Shown: positions 1 to 13,057, counted from the stretch's first letter. The stretch: 64,000 bases of DNA from Pterobdella sp. o SKG-2022 (GCA_964035795.1 OZ038320.1:11258118-11322117), one strand, 5' to 3'. Numbers and translations: made by a program. The notes: generated from the letters alone by a model not told the origin.

Positions 1-441
1 ATTTTAGAAAATTTTAGTTTGATTTTATGTTATTTATACTTAACCTTTGAAAAATAGTCATTTTTCTTGTTGACCATCTTACAATGGATTATATATGCTG
101 ATGGATTATATTAACATTTATTCATAATTAGTTTAAAAATACCGAAATGAGACAAATTTAAAAAGATATCACCGTAACCAACGGAACAATTAAAGGTTTT
201 TAAGAAACATTTTTTTACTCTTAATAATATAAATAATTGATACATTGCTTCATTATAAGGCATCAACATGAACTATAGCGGTCTTTAATAGTAAACCTTA
301 ACAATGATGGCAACTAAGAGTTCCATGACTGCACAATCTTAATTACTCTAATTATCATTTTATTTATTATTATTTTTATAATTACTTAAGACGCTTTGGT
401 TCTGTGGCATATATATTTTGGCTGATTCATCATGATTGTTC
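1..441. other. Upstream non-coding sequence
   Basis: AT-rich sequence with no coding block that I can support. It lies upstream of the TATA-like box of the first gene, so the proximal promoter of that gene probably extends into it. No repeats or RNA genes were seen. Confidence 0.5.
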
Positions 442-475
442 TATAAAATGGTGCCTTCCAGTCACACCGTCATAG
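442..475 (+). promoter_or_regulatory. Candidate TATA box and initiator of the secreted-protein gene
   Basis: TATAAAA lies at 442-448, and an initiator-like TCATAG lies at 470-475 with its A at 472, about 30 bases downstream. This is the usual TATA-to-start spacing. The first ATG after it (663) is in frame with the preferred start at 753, and no out-of-frame ATG intervenes. The site is inferred from motif and spacing only. Such motifs occur by chance in AT-rich DNA. Confidence 0.35.
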
Positions 476-752
476 TTTGAAGTTTCTTCAAAGTGGATAC
501 TTTACAATAAAAGAGTCATTTGTGAAAATTTTCATTTAGAATCATTCAAAAGTCATTCGGTATAATCACCACACTACTTCGGAACTTCCTTCCAAAAGAA
601 CTTTGAAAAGCTTTTGAAAAGCGAAACCACAGAACAAATAAAAAAGTTTTCTTTCTTTTGATATGTTCCTCGCAGTTCCATTCTTTTATAGAACATTTTT
701 AAAGCGTAAAAACAGAATAAAAGAGATATCTTCACCATTCAACACTTCCAAA

Positions 753-3700
753 ATGACGTCAATTATCAGCTTGATATTAATTAGTAGTATCTTCAATGAC
801 ACCAACGTACACTCAGTCAGAGCTCTTGCTTTATATCCAATAACTGACCATGAAAACTTTACTCGCCACATCCACCAGTCTAATAAAGCAAGGGTTTCAT
901 GCAAAAAATGGCTTGATGAAAATAAGCAATATTCAATAATTTACCTCTTCACTACTATTGCTCATTTAGAAAATCAAGCTTTGCATCTCAAAAGTGAACT
1001 TGTTAGTTTTAAGTTATTCCATAAACCGTATATACTTAACTGTCTGAAAAAATATAAATCTTTTTCATTTTAAAAACCCATCAATCATAAATTAAGTTTG
1101 AAACAACGAAAAAATATGTGTCAGATTAAAGAATTTATTATTTTTGAATGACAAAGTATTTGGGAGAATGAATGTACCATGGGCATTTAAATATAACTTC
1201 AAATTATACATTCTCTATTCATTATGCTCATAGTTTTCATACAGAATTAAAAAAAATTCATATAACCAATTTGTTGGCTTTATAATAATGTGGCGAAATA
1301 AAACATGGAGGTTATCAAAAGTTCATCACGAAGCTTTTCGATTTAGTGAAAATCTTCATCAGGTTGCAAAGCTTGATTTTCTAATCTAATGATTTTAATA
1401 AATTGAAAAACTTTTTGATGAACTTTTGAAAATCTTTGTTTTTTTTAAATTAAACTTTTTGCATTTTTTTATTTCTAATATAACTTCAATTTTAATCTAA
1501 TTCAACAATACATAATCATACTACTCTTCTAATGCTTTGATCAACACTGACTGATTAATTCATTTGTTTATCAATATTCCCAGAAGAAAAGGTTCTTTCG
1601 GGACCCGGATCTTGAGATCATTTATGATGATGAAAGCAAAATTTACAAGTCTACTGAGCAGAATTTTACTTCAAAACTTGTAAGATTTCTCTGTGTGCTT
1701 ACTCATGATTTTTTCATAAACAGAAAATTTTCAAAAAATTTCATCAAAGTAGTTTTCAACTAAAATTTTTTTAGTTTGTTTTTAATCCCTAGGTGTGGTC
1801 AAAATAAAAAAACACTTCTAAATAACCAGTTTAAGCAGAAACATAAATTTTTTCATAATTTCTACAAAATGAACCTTTAAATCAATGCTCCACAGCATCA
1901 CATGATCGCAGACATGCGGGCTTTGGACACGGGCCTAGACCAATATTATATTCCCCAATTAAAAATAGCTGAAGTCGGAGAAGATGCATCGTAAGTTTGA
2001 TACTTTATTTGATGTACATCTCGCGTTTCATGAGAAATAATATCGTGTTTAAGACTTTTTGGTCTAAATTCTCTGCGAGAAAATGAATGATAAAAATGAT
2101 TTTTGATTAGTATGCACAAATGATAAACACATTCATTTGATATATCTGATCAGTTAATTGGTGCAAGCTTTCAAAATCGCTTAAATTTCTTCCTTTTTGT
2201 CACGTAAATGGTTTTTTTCAAACAAAAATTTATTAAAGAAAGTAGATTAAATAATTTTTAAGCTTCATAATTTGTTTTAAACATCTTATGTATTTAAAAA
2301 AAAATATTCTTTCTAGATTTAAGTTTAAAAGAAGGAAGAGCGAATTTATTTTTCCATAAGTTCAACCTTTCATAAAACATCTGACTAAGCTTTCATTGTT
2401 TTACAATGTAACTATATATGTGAATATTTTATGCGAAAATTCATGAAAAGCTGATAAATTTGTGAAAAAAACTTTTACGATACCAATAAAGGGTTTAATT
2501 GATGTTATTTATAGTTATTTTATATTAAAATTCGATTTTTAGAGCTAATTTTTTATTTATTGGGAAGCTTTTTATCGAAAATATCTATCTTAGTTTTGCT
2601 ATGGACATGATTTGACAGCTTTTTAAACTCGTTTGTTTTCTTTTAAGATTGATTTTCCATGTCAAACTATTAAATTATTTCGGTCGGACCCATTACATTC
2701 AGCTTTTGTTTCAGATATCTTTTTTCTTTTTTTATCGTATATATAAATCTCCTTGTTAATTTTTGAAACAAAAGATTTTGTCAATAAAACACCTTCTTTG
2801 GAGTATAAGATAAAAATAGCAAAAAATTTTTCTCAAACTTTGCCTCTATTTAAGTTCCAGGTAAAATTCTGAATTGGAGTTTTCATAAATTCTAAATTTT
2901 TTAAATCAAAAGCTTTCAAAAAATAATTTTAATTTTCTGTTGATTTTTTAAAAATTTCATTAATTTTTCAAATAATTTCAAAGCAAATTAATTATTTTTA
3001 AAAATTTGAGTAAGGTTTTTATTTCATCCAATTATTTATAGTATTTTTAATATTTATGATACCGCTTTAATCTTGATTATATCTTAAATTGAAAATTTAG
3101 AGAATTATAAATCATATTGATATAGAACATCTAATCTTTCTAAGCACTTGTTGGCATTTTCAACCTGCATGTATGACACAACATACTCAAAACTCAGTTT
3201 TTAATATGAAAAACTCCAAATTTTTTAGAAAACAATTGCATATTTGAATAAAAGTTTTCATTTTGTAGTAAACTATGAAAAGGAAATGGTCCTATTCTTT
3301 GGCATTGCATTACTGGCAATTGTGTTTATAGCCTCAAACACATTCATCCTGCATTAAACATAATCACCTACTCTCTATAGTAATTAGAAAAGGCTGATTC
3401 GAAGCTATTCATCCTAATTTCTTTCATTTTTTCATTATTGTTTAATGTTTCTTTTTTATGTGTTATTGATTCAAAACAACAAATATTTTGTTATATTACT
3501 TTTTCTCTAAGCACGAAGCTTCATTTTATATAAAGATTTATTCATTTTTATAGTTTCAACACCAAGTTTTTATTAACTCTTTATTTCGCAAATACAAAAA
3601 CTTTGATTTTCGAAGCAAATAGATTGCATTGAGTTTATATATCAATAGTTCTTTAAACTTTTCATAATACTTCTTATTTATTACCACAGAAAAGAACACG

Positions 3701-4104
3701 GATTCCAGCATAGTCTCAAAAGTCTCATTTACCAAAGCTTCGAGCTACGATGTAAGCTCAATTACTGGATAAGAGACAGGAGTCTTTGGCTACAGAGGCA
3801 CTACAATGAAACACCTGCAGAGGGATTGGATGAGTTTGATGGCGACGTTTATTACGATCTTCTTGTAACGTTGGAAAATAACAGAGATAAATATAAACAA
3901 CTGGGACAACTAAATTCGGAGAGAAACATAAGAGACTATGAGCTCTTAAATAACTATGCAAAACAACTTCAATGGTTTCTTAATCAAACACACGTGTCTC
4001 GTATGATTGAATATCTCAATCCTAAACGGGAGCAAAGGGGACTTAAAAGAGACCATAGGAGTCACAAGAAAACTCCTCAATTCAAATTGAGAAAGAGATT
4101 TTGA
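753..4104 (+). CDS. Unrecognised 248-residue secreted protein, four exons
   Basis: Coding exons are 753-893, 1584-1679, 1896-1990 and 3690-4104. Phases agree at every junction (0, 0, 2) and the total is 747 bases including the stop. Residues 1-21 form a signal peptide (MTSIISLILISSIF...). Exon 1 ends at AR and exon 2 opens with KKR, creating a furin-type RKKR site at residues 47-50, so a short propeptide and a mature chain from about Phe51 are likely. There are four N-glycosylation sequons (NFT, NFT, NET, NQT) and one cysteine (about residue 132). The C-terminal half is charged and looks helical (YYDLLVTLENNRDKYKQL..., NNYAKQLQWFLNQ), and the tail is Arg/Lys-rich. I recognise no family. A helical cytokine-like fold is a guess from helicity and lack of disulfides. 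An in-frame ATG at 663 would add 30 residues, but it buries the signal peptide, so I prefer 753. AATAAA occurs at 4345 and 4367. Confidence 0.75.
894..1583 (+). repeat. Fold-back inverted repeats in intron 1
   Basis: Intron 1 of the secreted-protein gene holds two perfect inverted-repeat pairs. A 20-base arm at 966-985 is the exact reverse complement of 1365-1384. A 14-base arm at 1315-1328 is the exact reverse complement of 1416-1429. The pairs interleave, so the transcript could adopt alternative folds. The sequence may be a small fold-back or MITE-like insertion. I found no target-site duplication. Confidence 0.5.
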
Positions 4105-4344
4105 GAGTCTTAGTGTGCGTTATGGCGAGGACAAGCTTATATATTGAATATTAAGTACTCAAGTATTAAACATTTTTCAGTTTTTATGAAAATACTGTTT
4201 TAAAGTTACTTGAACCATTTTTATTGTTAAAAAATCAAGATTATTTATTTAGGCTCTTTCTGTACATTTTGAATTTTTGATAAGCATTGGATCTTGTTGA
4301 AGGGAAAATTACATTGCCTCAAACATTGTTTCTTTAATTAGATT

Positions 4345-4372
4345 AATAAATAATTGATAAATTGAAAATAAA
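4345..4372 (+). terminator. Poly(A) signals of the secreted-protein gene
   Basis: AATAAA occurs at 4345-4350 and again at 4367-4372, about 240-265 bases after the stop codon at 4104. The two copies would suit cleavage before about 4400. The motif is common in AT-rich DNA, so position relative to the stop is the main support. Confidence 0.45.
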
Positions 4373-5164
4373 GCTTAAGAATTGATTCGACTTCGGAATT
4401 AAATTTAAAAACAATTATAAACTGAATCATGGAAGAAATATTTCACCATTAAAGTTGACCGTGAACGAGTGTTTTTGACATAATATATTCAGTGCAAAAA
4501 TTTTAAGCAAATAACTAAAAAATTGTTTTAAACAATTGAAAAAACTGATCAAAGTTTTAAAATAGATTCTACAACTTAAAAACAAAAATATCTACGAATG
4601 AATAAATAAGTGTTGGAAGAAATTTCAAGTTAGGCCTGAGATTTCATTTATTCGCCAAGCTTTATTTTTTTGAAATTCTTGAAACAAAACCAAAAACAAC
4701 AATAAGAGATTCATTATAATCAATATCGAATTCATTAATATTCATTAGAAGCAAATGGTTGAGGAAAATAATGTAATCAGCTCAAATCTCAAGAGATTCA
4801 TCAGCTGTACCCAATGGTTGTGCTATTTATCTCTTTAAAAATTATTTATAACGAGGAAAGTGCATTTAAACCGATTTTTATTTAATCTTGAAACATTTTA
4901 TACAGAGAAGCATATGATATTTAAGTTGTCTAGTCACCTGGAATTGGTATTAATTCAATACAAAGATATTCAACGAAGTGTGTGAATCTATTTAAAGTTG
5001 CATTATGCAAGTTTCACCAAAAGTTTTTTTTCAAACAAAATAATATTGAAATTTAATTAAATTTTTTAAATTCTTTTCAAATACCTAGTGCTCTGAAATT
5101 GCTACGTGCAAATATGTGCAAAAACGAAATGACGTAATTATCAACATAAAGGGTCTAAAGCGTT
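4373..5164. other. Short intergenic region between convergent genes
   Basis: AT-rich, with no coding block or RNA gene seen. It separates the poly(A) signals of the plus-strand secreted-protein gene from those of the minus-strand membrane-protein gene. Confidence 0.5.
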
Positions 5165-5170
5165 TTTATT
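5165..5170 (-). terminator. Poly(A) signal of the membrane-protein gene
   Basis: TTTATT on the plus strand reads AATAAA on the minus strand, about 75 bases downstream of the stop codon at 5244. This is a suitable distance for the 3' end of that transcript. Confidence 0.5.
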
Positions 5171-5243
5171 CTTTCAGATCACCTCCAAAGTATTGAATAT
5201 GTTTTATAAATAACATCTAAACTTGATAGGGTATATTGTGAAA

Positions 5244-7905
5244 TTAAATTTGTGCATCTACAGCTGTATTAGGATCCTTAAACGTTGGAATACTAGAATT
5301 TGTAGTGGGAATATTTTCTGTTTCTTTAGTGTTTTTTGTTTTGGTAGTAGTAGTAATTGTTGTTGAGGATGTGTTTGGAATAGTGGAAACTATGGTGTCG
5401 CTACTGTTTGTGCTGGTAGTGGTTGTTGAATCATTTGATTTACTACTTTCAAATGGTGTGCATCCAAAGGAATTCTCATTCAAAGAGCCTTCAGAAGCAC
5501 CTGTGACTACCACTGAAGGAATATTCCCTAACTTTTGCTGAAACATCAACAATTGCTGCTCATAATCTCTGTTCTGATCATTTTGTCCAAAAAAATTTGT
5601 TGGAATGTTATTATTAAGAGAAGGTTGGTCAAGTAGAATGGGTGATGTAGGTGGTATGACAACCTGCATCATACCACACGAAGGATCGCTGACCGTTCGT
5701 GCAACTGGCAGAAAACACAAAGATGTCCTAGGTTGGGGTGAGGTTTTTTTTTGTCGCATTTGAGAATTTTCTTCTTCTTTAGACTGATGAGAAAAGGCTC
5801 CAACAGACGAAAAACTCAACCTCGTTTGTGAGAGGCGTCGACCAATAGCGTCTGAAATTTTTAAGAATGTGCTTCGTCTTCGTGGTTGGTTTTGTGTCTT
5901 GTTTAATTGCGTGTCTTCATTGCTAGGTGAACCGTCATCTTCATCCTGGTCAAAATAATCATCATCATCATCCTCATTGTCGTTTCCATCTTCGACTAAT
6001 AGGAAGGGTCGTGATTCATAGTATTGGTTGTTTACGTTAACATTTTGATCAACTGGAGTATTGGGCTGAGGATAGTTGATGATAGGTACCAAATGGGAAT
6101 ACCGACGCTGCTTGTTGTTGCCAGTGTCCTCGAATGCAAATGAAGAAGTGGATAAAGTGTACGCGGGAGAACTATTAAGCTGCTGCAGTTGCAAATGGGG
6201 CTTGTTTTCTTGCAAAGGTTTGTTTTTGTCTTCATCGAAAACTATCATAGGCATGATGTCAGGGATGGGAGTTGTCGTCGTCACCGAATTGCATTTGTTA
6301 CTTTGAACAATGGATGATGTTGTTTGCGTTTCTGTGCTTTGGGAACTTTGAACATTATCAAGCACTTGTTGATGGGATGAGGTTCTGTGAGGAAGAATGA
6401 GTTTCAATTTGTTTGTGTCTAGTACGTTTATTACTGGCGAATTAATATATAGGTTTCAATTAATCGAACAATATCTTACAAAATTTTGCTTTTATTCAAA
6501 TTATTTGAAGCTGGATTTATTTCTGAAGTATTGAATTTTTAATTAAAATGGGCATTATTTCTGAATTAATAAATATAGGAGCCTCAGGTAGAATTAAAAG
6601 AATCATTAAAAGTGGTAAATTTTCAGTGAAACTATCATTAAAGTTGCTTTAAAGATATTACCCTATCCAAAAGTAATATTTTAAAACTCTTTCATTTTAA
6701 TTCACCTTTTATAACTAATTCTATGTGTTACTTTAAACCAACATTTATTAGCAAAAAAAATCTAAATTTTAGTTAGTGTTTAAAAATTCATTAAATTTGT
6801 TAAAGCATAAAAGTATTCTCTGAAAAGCTATAAAATTATCTAGATGTATTTTTATCACAATAAGCCAAAAGGCAAAAATTTAAAGCTGCAGCTACAAAAT
6901 TTAAAACTCCTATCGAGATTTTAATTGCTATGCAAACCTCAGCCTAGCATCAGCTGGCAACTGGTTTGGTGGTAGAGAAGCATTCACCAGGTGTACCCTC
7001 CTAACTCGCTTTTTGTGGTTGTGCTGATGACATTCTACAGACTTGCGAGGTTGTGAAGGGGGTGCAGTGGTGGTGTTAGATTGTTTGTTTCCACAGTGGC
7101 AATGGTTATAAATGCAGTGAATAGCCACGTAAGCGAAACATATACTCAAAGCTCCAATTAAAAATGGCGGCACAAGCCAGTAACTAGCATTTTTGTTATT
7201 TGTTCGACGATTACTTTTGCTGCTATAATAACCCTCATCAAATTCATCGTAATTGTCAGAATTGAATTTATGATATTTTGGATAAATTAAGTTAGGTTGA
7301 CCTTTACCAGAATAATAGTTGGTTCGTTGCTTAGGTCGAATTTTTGCGGAAAAATTTTTTTTTTGTGAAGAAACAAAATCAAGTATTTGAATCCAGTCTA
7401 ACTGATCCCCATTCAAGAAGCATAACAGTTCACTCTTTTGGTTATCGTCTCTCTGGTTTTCAAAATCATCTGCATCATTCTCGGAAGAATCTTCGATTAA
7501 TTTTTCGTTTCTGAGGCTTTTAACCTTCTTCTTACCATCGTTTTTATTTATCTTATTTTTAGAAATATTTTCAATTTGCTTTTCTACGCTACGATGCTTT
7601 TTAAATGCTTTTTTCATGTGTTTTTTAAATCCATTCCATTTTAAAAAACTTTTTTTGTCTCCTTCATCAATCAATTGGGGTTGATGTGGATTTTTCAAAA
7701 CTTGAAATTGATGGTTTTGTTGTTGATGATTGAGTTTTTGACGTTGTTGATAAAATGCGATGTGTTGATCAGATAATGTACTTTGTGTTGTTGAGAGAAA
7801 ATGTGCGTGGGAAAAAAAAACAAAAACAGAAAAAGTTGAAAAACAAGTTGTGAGAAAAAACCTAGAAGTTTTGTTAGCACTCATAATTGATGGCATTATT
7901 CTCAT
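5244..7905 (-). CDS. Unrecognised 702-residue single-pass membrane protein, two coding exons
   Basis: Exon 1 coding is 7905-6938 and exon 2 is 6384-5244. The donor GAG|GTTTGC (phase 2) joins an acceptor with a strong pyrimidine tract (CTCATTCTTCCTCACAG) exactly in frame, so two long ORFs become one protein. The start at 7905 follows an acceptor at 7915 (CTTTGCAG), which implies an upstream 5'UTR exon. Residues about 1-34 look like a signal peptide or anchor (hydrophobic FFLTTCFSTFSVFVFF). A Gln-rich then Lys-rich and acidic ectodomain follows, then a transmembrane helix at about 242-268 (YWLVPPFLIGALSICFAYVA...) with cysteines at its inner end. A basic stretch (HKKRVRRVH) follows. The tail, about 430 residues, holds an acidic run (DNEDDDDDYFDQDEDD), RRRSTFLKI and Thr/Ser/Asn repeats, and ends VDAQI. 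I recognise no family and cannot assign a function. Confidence 0.7.
6385..6937 (-). other. Intron joining the two ORFs of the membrane-protein gene
   Basis: A minus-strand GT..AG intron (donor GTTTGC, acceptor TTCTTCCTCACAG). If it is retained, translation stops at TAG at 6928 four residues past the donor, giving a 325-residue protein with almost no cytoplasmic tail. Retention could therefore make a short form. Confidence 0.6.
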
Positions 7906-7914
7906 GATACTGAC

Positions 7915-10900
7915 CTGCAAAGACGTTAATAACACTGGGTTTATGATTATGACTAACAAAAAATAATGTTATTGATAACACTTCATAAAATGCTTTATTG
8001 CAAACACGAAAATGATAATAACACAGTTACATGTAAGAGTATAAGTAACACAAGGCAGCTGTTATTTCGGGGATTACTATTCTATGCTGTCTGAAATATT
8101 ATCGTCCATCTATCATTTGTATTTGTGCGCTACTTTTGCCTTTAATAGCCTCTTATGCGTATCTTTTCTACCCAATAATTTGAAAACTTGTTTCAAGATG
8201 TTTAATGTTTTTTTTTGGACACTGAAGGCATACATTACACGGGTATCGATTGATGGTTTTTTGCTGGTTACTCCAAGCTTTAGGCTCAACCATAAATCAT
8301 CTTTAAAAAAAACGTCAAATTTTCTATGAATGATTTGAAAAACCAATAAAAAATTTATAAAACGAAGTAGAGAAAGAAGATAAAATATACCTCTGAAGAC
8401 TGACTTGATGAATTAATAAATAAAATATAAGTAATTTGATATGCTTACATGTACTTTCTATTTAAGGGTGATAAAACATTAATTAGATTTCATGCTTTAA
8501 TGCCTGCTATTTTTGATTCAAGAACCCAGCATAATTATAATGACTTTCAAATTTTTAGACCTTCCAAGGGGAAAAAAAAGAGAAATGAGGGAAAAAATTT
8601 GAGTTCAAACAAATAGATTAAAATTGAAATTATTTCTCACTTTTATTATTCTGAAACTGAAAATTCGAAAAAGTTTTAAAGGAAAAAACAATATTGAAAT
8701 GACTTAAATCACATTTTTTTCATAAATGTGTTTTATTTCATAAATCTAAAAAGTGGTAAGATTCAATGTAAAATGTGTTTAATACACACTGGCGTTTGTT
8801 TTATTGGTAACTTGAAGTGTTTTATCTTATAAGTCTTTGAAGCCTTAAATAAAAATGCATCTGTTTTTCGCCTGAGAGGCTTTCGATAAAATTACAAATA
8901 AAAATGATATTTTTAACAAAAATTTTTTAATTAAAATACGAATAAATTTAAAAAACATGCGAAAATAATTTCACATGAAGCTTTCCGCAATCAAGCCGTG
9001 TGTACCAAGGTTGCAAATTTCAGTTTTTTTAAAAATCCTAATATAGAATTTGAATTTTTTAACAGAATAAATTCAAAAAACCGTGTGAAATTCAAATAAT
9101 TTTTGTGCAATAACTAATGAACAGGCAAGTTTCAATTAAACTAAAAGCATGGGACAAAATATTTTAAAATTTATTAAAAATATCTGAAAAAACATGGAAG
9201 GAATATTTATTCTATTTAAAATACACAAATATAACGACTATTGCAGTTTTATTGTATTCGAAATAAAATGAAGATCTAGATATGTGACACGATACAGATG
9301 CTGAACAAAGGCACAGAACTCACAAAGCAATTTTACCAGTATTTTTTCTCGTTATTTGGTCATTTGTTATTTCAAGCAAAGCTTTCGTTTTTTAAAGCAT
9401 TTAGAAGTAGTAAATTTGATTTGACTTTTATAAATGCACTTTTTACATGACATCAAAGCCTCACGGGATGTTATTAAGTTATGGGGTCTTGTAATGAGGC
9501 CCATCGATTCTGCCAATACTATTCAGACTTCAACTTATAAAACCTTTTGAATCTTTCAATGTTGAATTATTTTATATTTCTGAATTTAAAACTGGTAGAA
9601 TTTTTTCTTACGTCAAAAATAAAAAATACTTGGATGTTTTGCAAAAATGTTGTGCACAGCTACAAACATAGCTTCATTTTACGCTTCATTTGAATGCGTT
9701 GGAAAAATTTAGTCTTTCAAGGTTTTTTTTAAAATTTGAAAAAAAATATATAGTAGAAAATATTGGTCAAAAGTCTTATATCTGAATAAGTCTTTGTGCA
9801 ACCACAAAAGGCCCATCAGAACGTAATGTTAGGAATTGAATGCCGGTCAGTCTACTCTGTGTTTGCTTTGCAAATAAACAAAATCTATTTGAAAATCATT
9901 TTTGTTTGAGATTTAATGCAAAACGTTAATGTTCAATAAACAAAAAATAGCCAAAGAGTTTTATCCTTGTTTTATATATATGGCAAAGCTAATATAAAAA
10001 CTATTTAATTTGTGAGTAGTCATAAAAAAGAGAACTACTAATACAATGAACCTTCCAAACGTCATGATATAATTTTTTGGGCTAACTACACGCCTAAAAT
10101 AAAATATTTTTTACTTATATCCTTAATAACATCCATAAAAACTAAATAAAAGGTCACATATTCTAGAAAGTAAACAGAGACATAGCGACCAATTAAAAGG
10201 TTGTTATTGGAATTACTTTGTCATCGTTCCATTACATGACTCGTTTGAAATGTTTAAAAAGCAGAAAATATTCATTCATAACAATAGTTTGACAGAGTTT
10301 TAAACAATTCCATTAAAAAAAATTTTTCATATAACTATCAGTTCTTCTAATGAGTTTCTTGGTGCAAAAAAATTTACACTTAAATTTACTTTATTTTTGT
10401 TCTACATAAGTTCAAAGACTTTAAGTTTTTTAGTAATACAATGCATTTAAATTTGAAAACTTTGGAATTTATTTTAGTGAGATAAGCGACAATCAATTTA
10501 AGCGGAACGCCAGATATAGATGTGAGTTCAAAGGGTGAGTTTCTTAAGTAAGACATATACAGCGTAATAGTCGTTAAAGCCATGGAAGAATAAATGCAGA
10601 AGTGATTGATAATGAAAGGAAATAAATGGTTTGAATAATCAATGGTGTTTTTATGTTGAATGGGTCGTGCACTAGCTGCGACCACACGAGCTTTAGAGTT
10701 TAATGAGTAATTAAGCATTAAAAGCAATTTAAACAATGAAAGCTATTTGAACATTAAAATAATTCAAAATTTAGAATCATTTAAACAGTAAAAATGTGGC
10801 AACTTATCAATCAAACGTTTTTTATTAATAAATAAAGCAAATTTTTTTGATTTACGGTTTAAAGATGTTTTTACACAGGTTTTATATAGAAAATAAAGAA

Positions 10901-12987
10901 AAATTTTTCAATTTTTATTCAATTATTTTGGCCTTAACCCTTTTCATCGCTTTGGTGTGAAAACTCGTAGAAACATATTATATATTCATTTTTCAGTAAT
11001 CTCGATGTAAAACTGTAAGAGAGGCTCATCCACTGAAAACCCTCTTTATGACCTCTGTTTAACAATCGTTATAGTTTGCCTAAGGCAAAAAATTTTTAAG
11101 TAAAATTGAAAGTAAAAATTAAAAAATTCAAAAGTGGCAAGTTTTGGATAAAAAATTTAAAAAGCAATAAAGTAATCTTGGAAGTCATAAGTTAGGAAAG
11201 GCCCTGATCGCAGTGTTCAATTATTCATGCCTTCAGTGGAGAAGGAGTCGATGAAAGACGACGCAAATATTTTTATTATTATAAAACAAATTCAGTTTTG
11301 AATGTTTTTAGTTATAAGTTTTGAGTTGAACTATATGACTGAGATAAACGTTTGTGTATATAGCTGTTGATTGCCATTAGTGCGCATTGCTACGTCCTGT
11401 TTGGCGAAGATAAAACCTTCCAACTTAATATATCTTTTGCTTAACAAAATTTTCAAAACTTAGTTCAATCCTTTATTTATTTTCAATCTTTGGAATTTGA
11501 GGATTTTTAAGGTATTTTTTCAACTGTTGAAATTGGAAAACGCAACAAATCTTAAAGTATCTTTGTTTTGCCTACCAGAGTTAACACAAACGTCTAAACG
11601 TTTAAATTAAATTTTTTTTACTTTAGAGACTTTAAAATTAGTCGAAACAAAATTACTTCAAAGTCATTCCACAGTTTTAAAGCAGAAATTTTTCAAATGG
11701 GATGGAAATTCAAAGAAATAAAATTTTATATTCAAGTAAGATGTATGAAATGCCTTTAAAAACCTACAAAAGTAATTAAAATGAAATGTTATTTTAATGC
11801 TTTGGATGATTTTTCCATTAAAGACCTCAATATAATTTTATTTTTATGACTAATTGTATATAGCATCTCTTAACATGCTATTTTAGACAACTTTGATAAT
11901 TATCGAAAGTTAAATTTTTTAAATTACTATAAACAAGGCTTTTTCCATGAAGATGCAGAATGCTCATAAATTTGTTTCCAAAATACAATTTTAAAAGTTA
12001 TCACTTCATAAAATTCACGCCTTCTTTCTTGAAGTTTGTTTTTAAATACATTTCAAACCCAATAATTTTTTAAATAACAAATTATAGAAGTTTGAAGTTT
12101 TCAAACAATTTGTCTTTTTAAGCCAAATCGCACGGTCCGTCCAATTGGTATTAAACCCACTGGTTTAATGCCTTCATACAAAAATGTATTTATTATGAAA
12201 TTTATATATTTTTCTAATATAAAAATAACATTGAAATAAATTAATAAATAGTATTTAGGGATTTAAAAGCTAATCGAAAGGTTTTTAAACATGACCTCCT
12301 TTTAAAAACAGCATAAATCAAACATTTCAAACTACCATTTGTGAAATTATTGTATCATCACCATGCCCATTTCACTCATCCATCCCAGCATCATACCATC
12401 ACCACCTTAGCCAACGAGCTTTCATTGGTATTTTTGCTCTTTTTAATTGTTTAAAAAAAATGGAAGAAAAAAAAATTAAAAATCGTCTAAAAATGTTAAG
12501 AGATTAATTTTTTAGACATCTTAATGTTGAAAAATTGTTCAAAATCAGTAAAGATTGTTACAACTTGAACACCTAAATTTAAAGTGAATTTCAACAGTTT
12601 TGTATTATGGTAAATATATGATAAAAGCACAAACCCAGCTCTGGAATTAGTATTGATGTGAGAGTACTTCCATATATCCAGTGCTAATCTAATTTCCAAT
12701 TTAGAAATCATTTTTCGAACTCGAGTGAATCGATGTATTCAATTAAATTCTCCAAATCTCTCTAATTTATTTTTATTAGATTAACATTGGAAGGCATGCT
12801 TAAGCAAAATGAAATATTAACTTTCATTTTATGAAGCTGTTTACTTTTCACTTAAGTACTTTTTCTAAATTCAAAAATGCTTTTATTTTAAAAATTCAAA
12901 ATTGATTCGATTTTAATTTTAAAAAATTAGACTTGCTTTGAAAATTTGGAGCGAGTTTTCTTAAATTATTTAGTATCAACTTTTTAG
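7915..12987. other. Non-coding stretch with only weak ORFs
   Basis: AT-rich sequence upstream of the acceptor of the membrane-protein gene. Its 5'UTR exon and promoter must lie here or beyond, but I could not place them. Two weak pieces are noted. One is a minus-strand 116-codon ORF at 10386-10736 with no recognisable motif. The other is a terminal-exon-like piece on the plus strand at 11237-11324, an AG acceptor followed by 28 open codons and a stop. Neither is supported as a gene. Confidence 0.4.
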
Positions 12988-13057
12988 TGCTCCATCACCG
13001 CCCTCAGAAGATAATGATGATGTAACAAATACACACCAAAATAATATTCAAAGTTGA
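12988..13057 (+). other. Possible terminal coding exon of an unidentified gene
   Basis: A T-rich tract ends in an AG acceptor (CTTTTTAG), followed by a base completing a codon and 22 open codons rich in Pro, Ser, Asp and Asn (APSPPSEDNDD...), then TGA at 13055. Composition is less AT-rich than the flanks. I found no upstream partner exon in compatible phase, so it may be spurious. Confidence 0.2.

Noticed and set aside
663..752. Upstream in-frame ATG at 663 as the start of the secreted protein
   Set aside because: It would put 30 mostly charged residues before the hydrophobic signal peptide. The ATG at 753 has a good context (A at -3) and begins the signal peptide directly.
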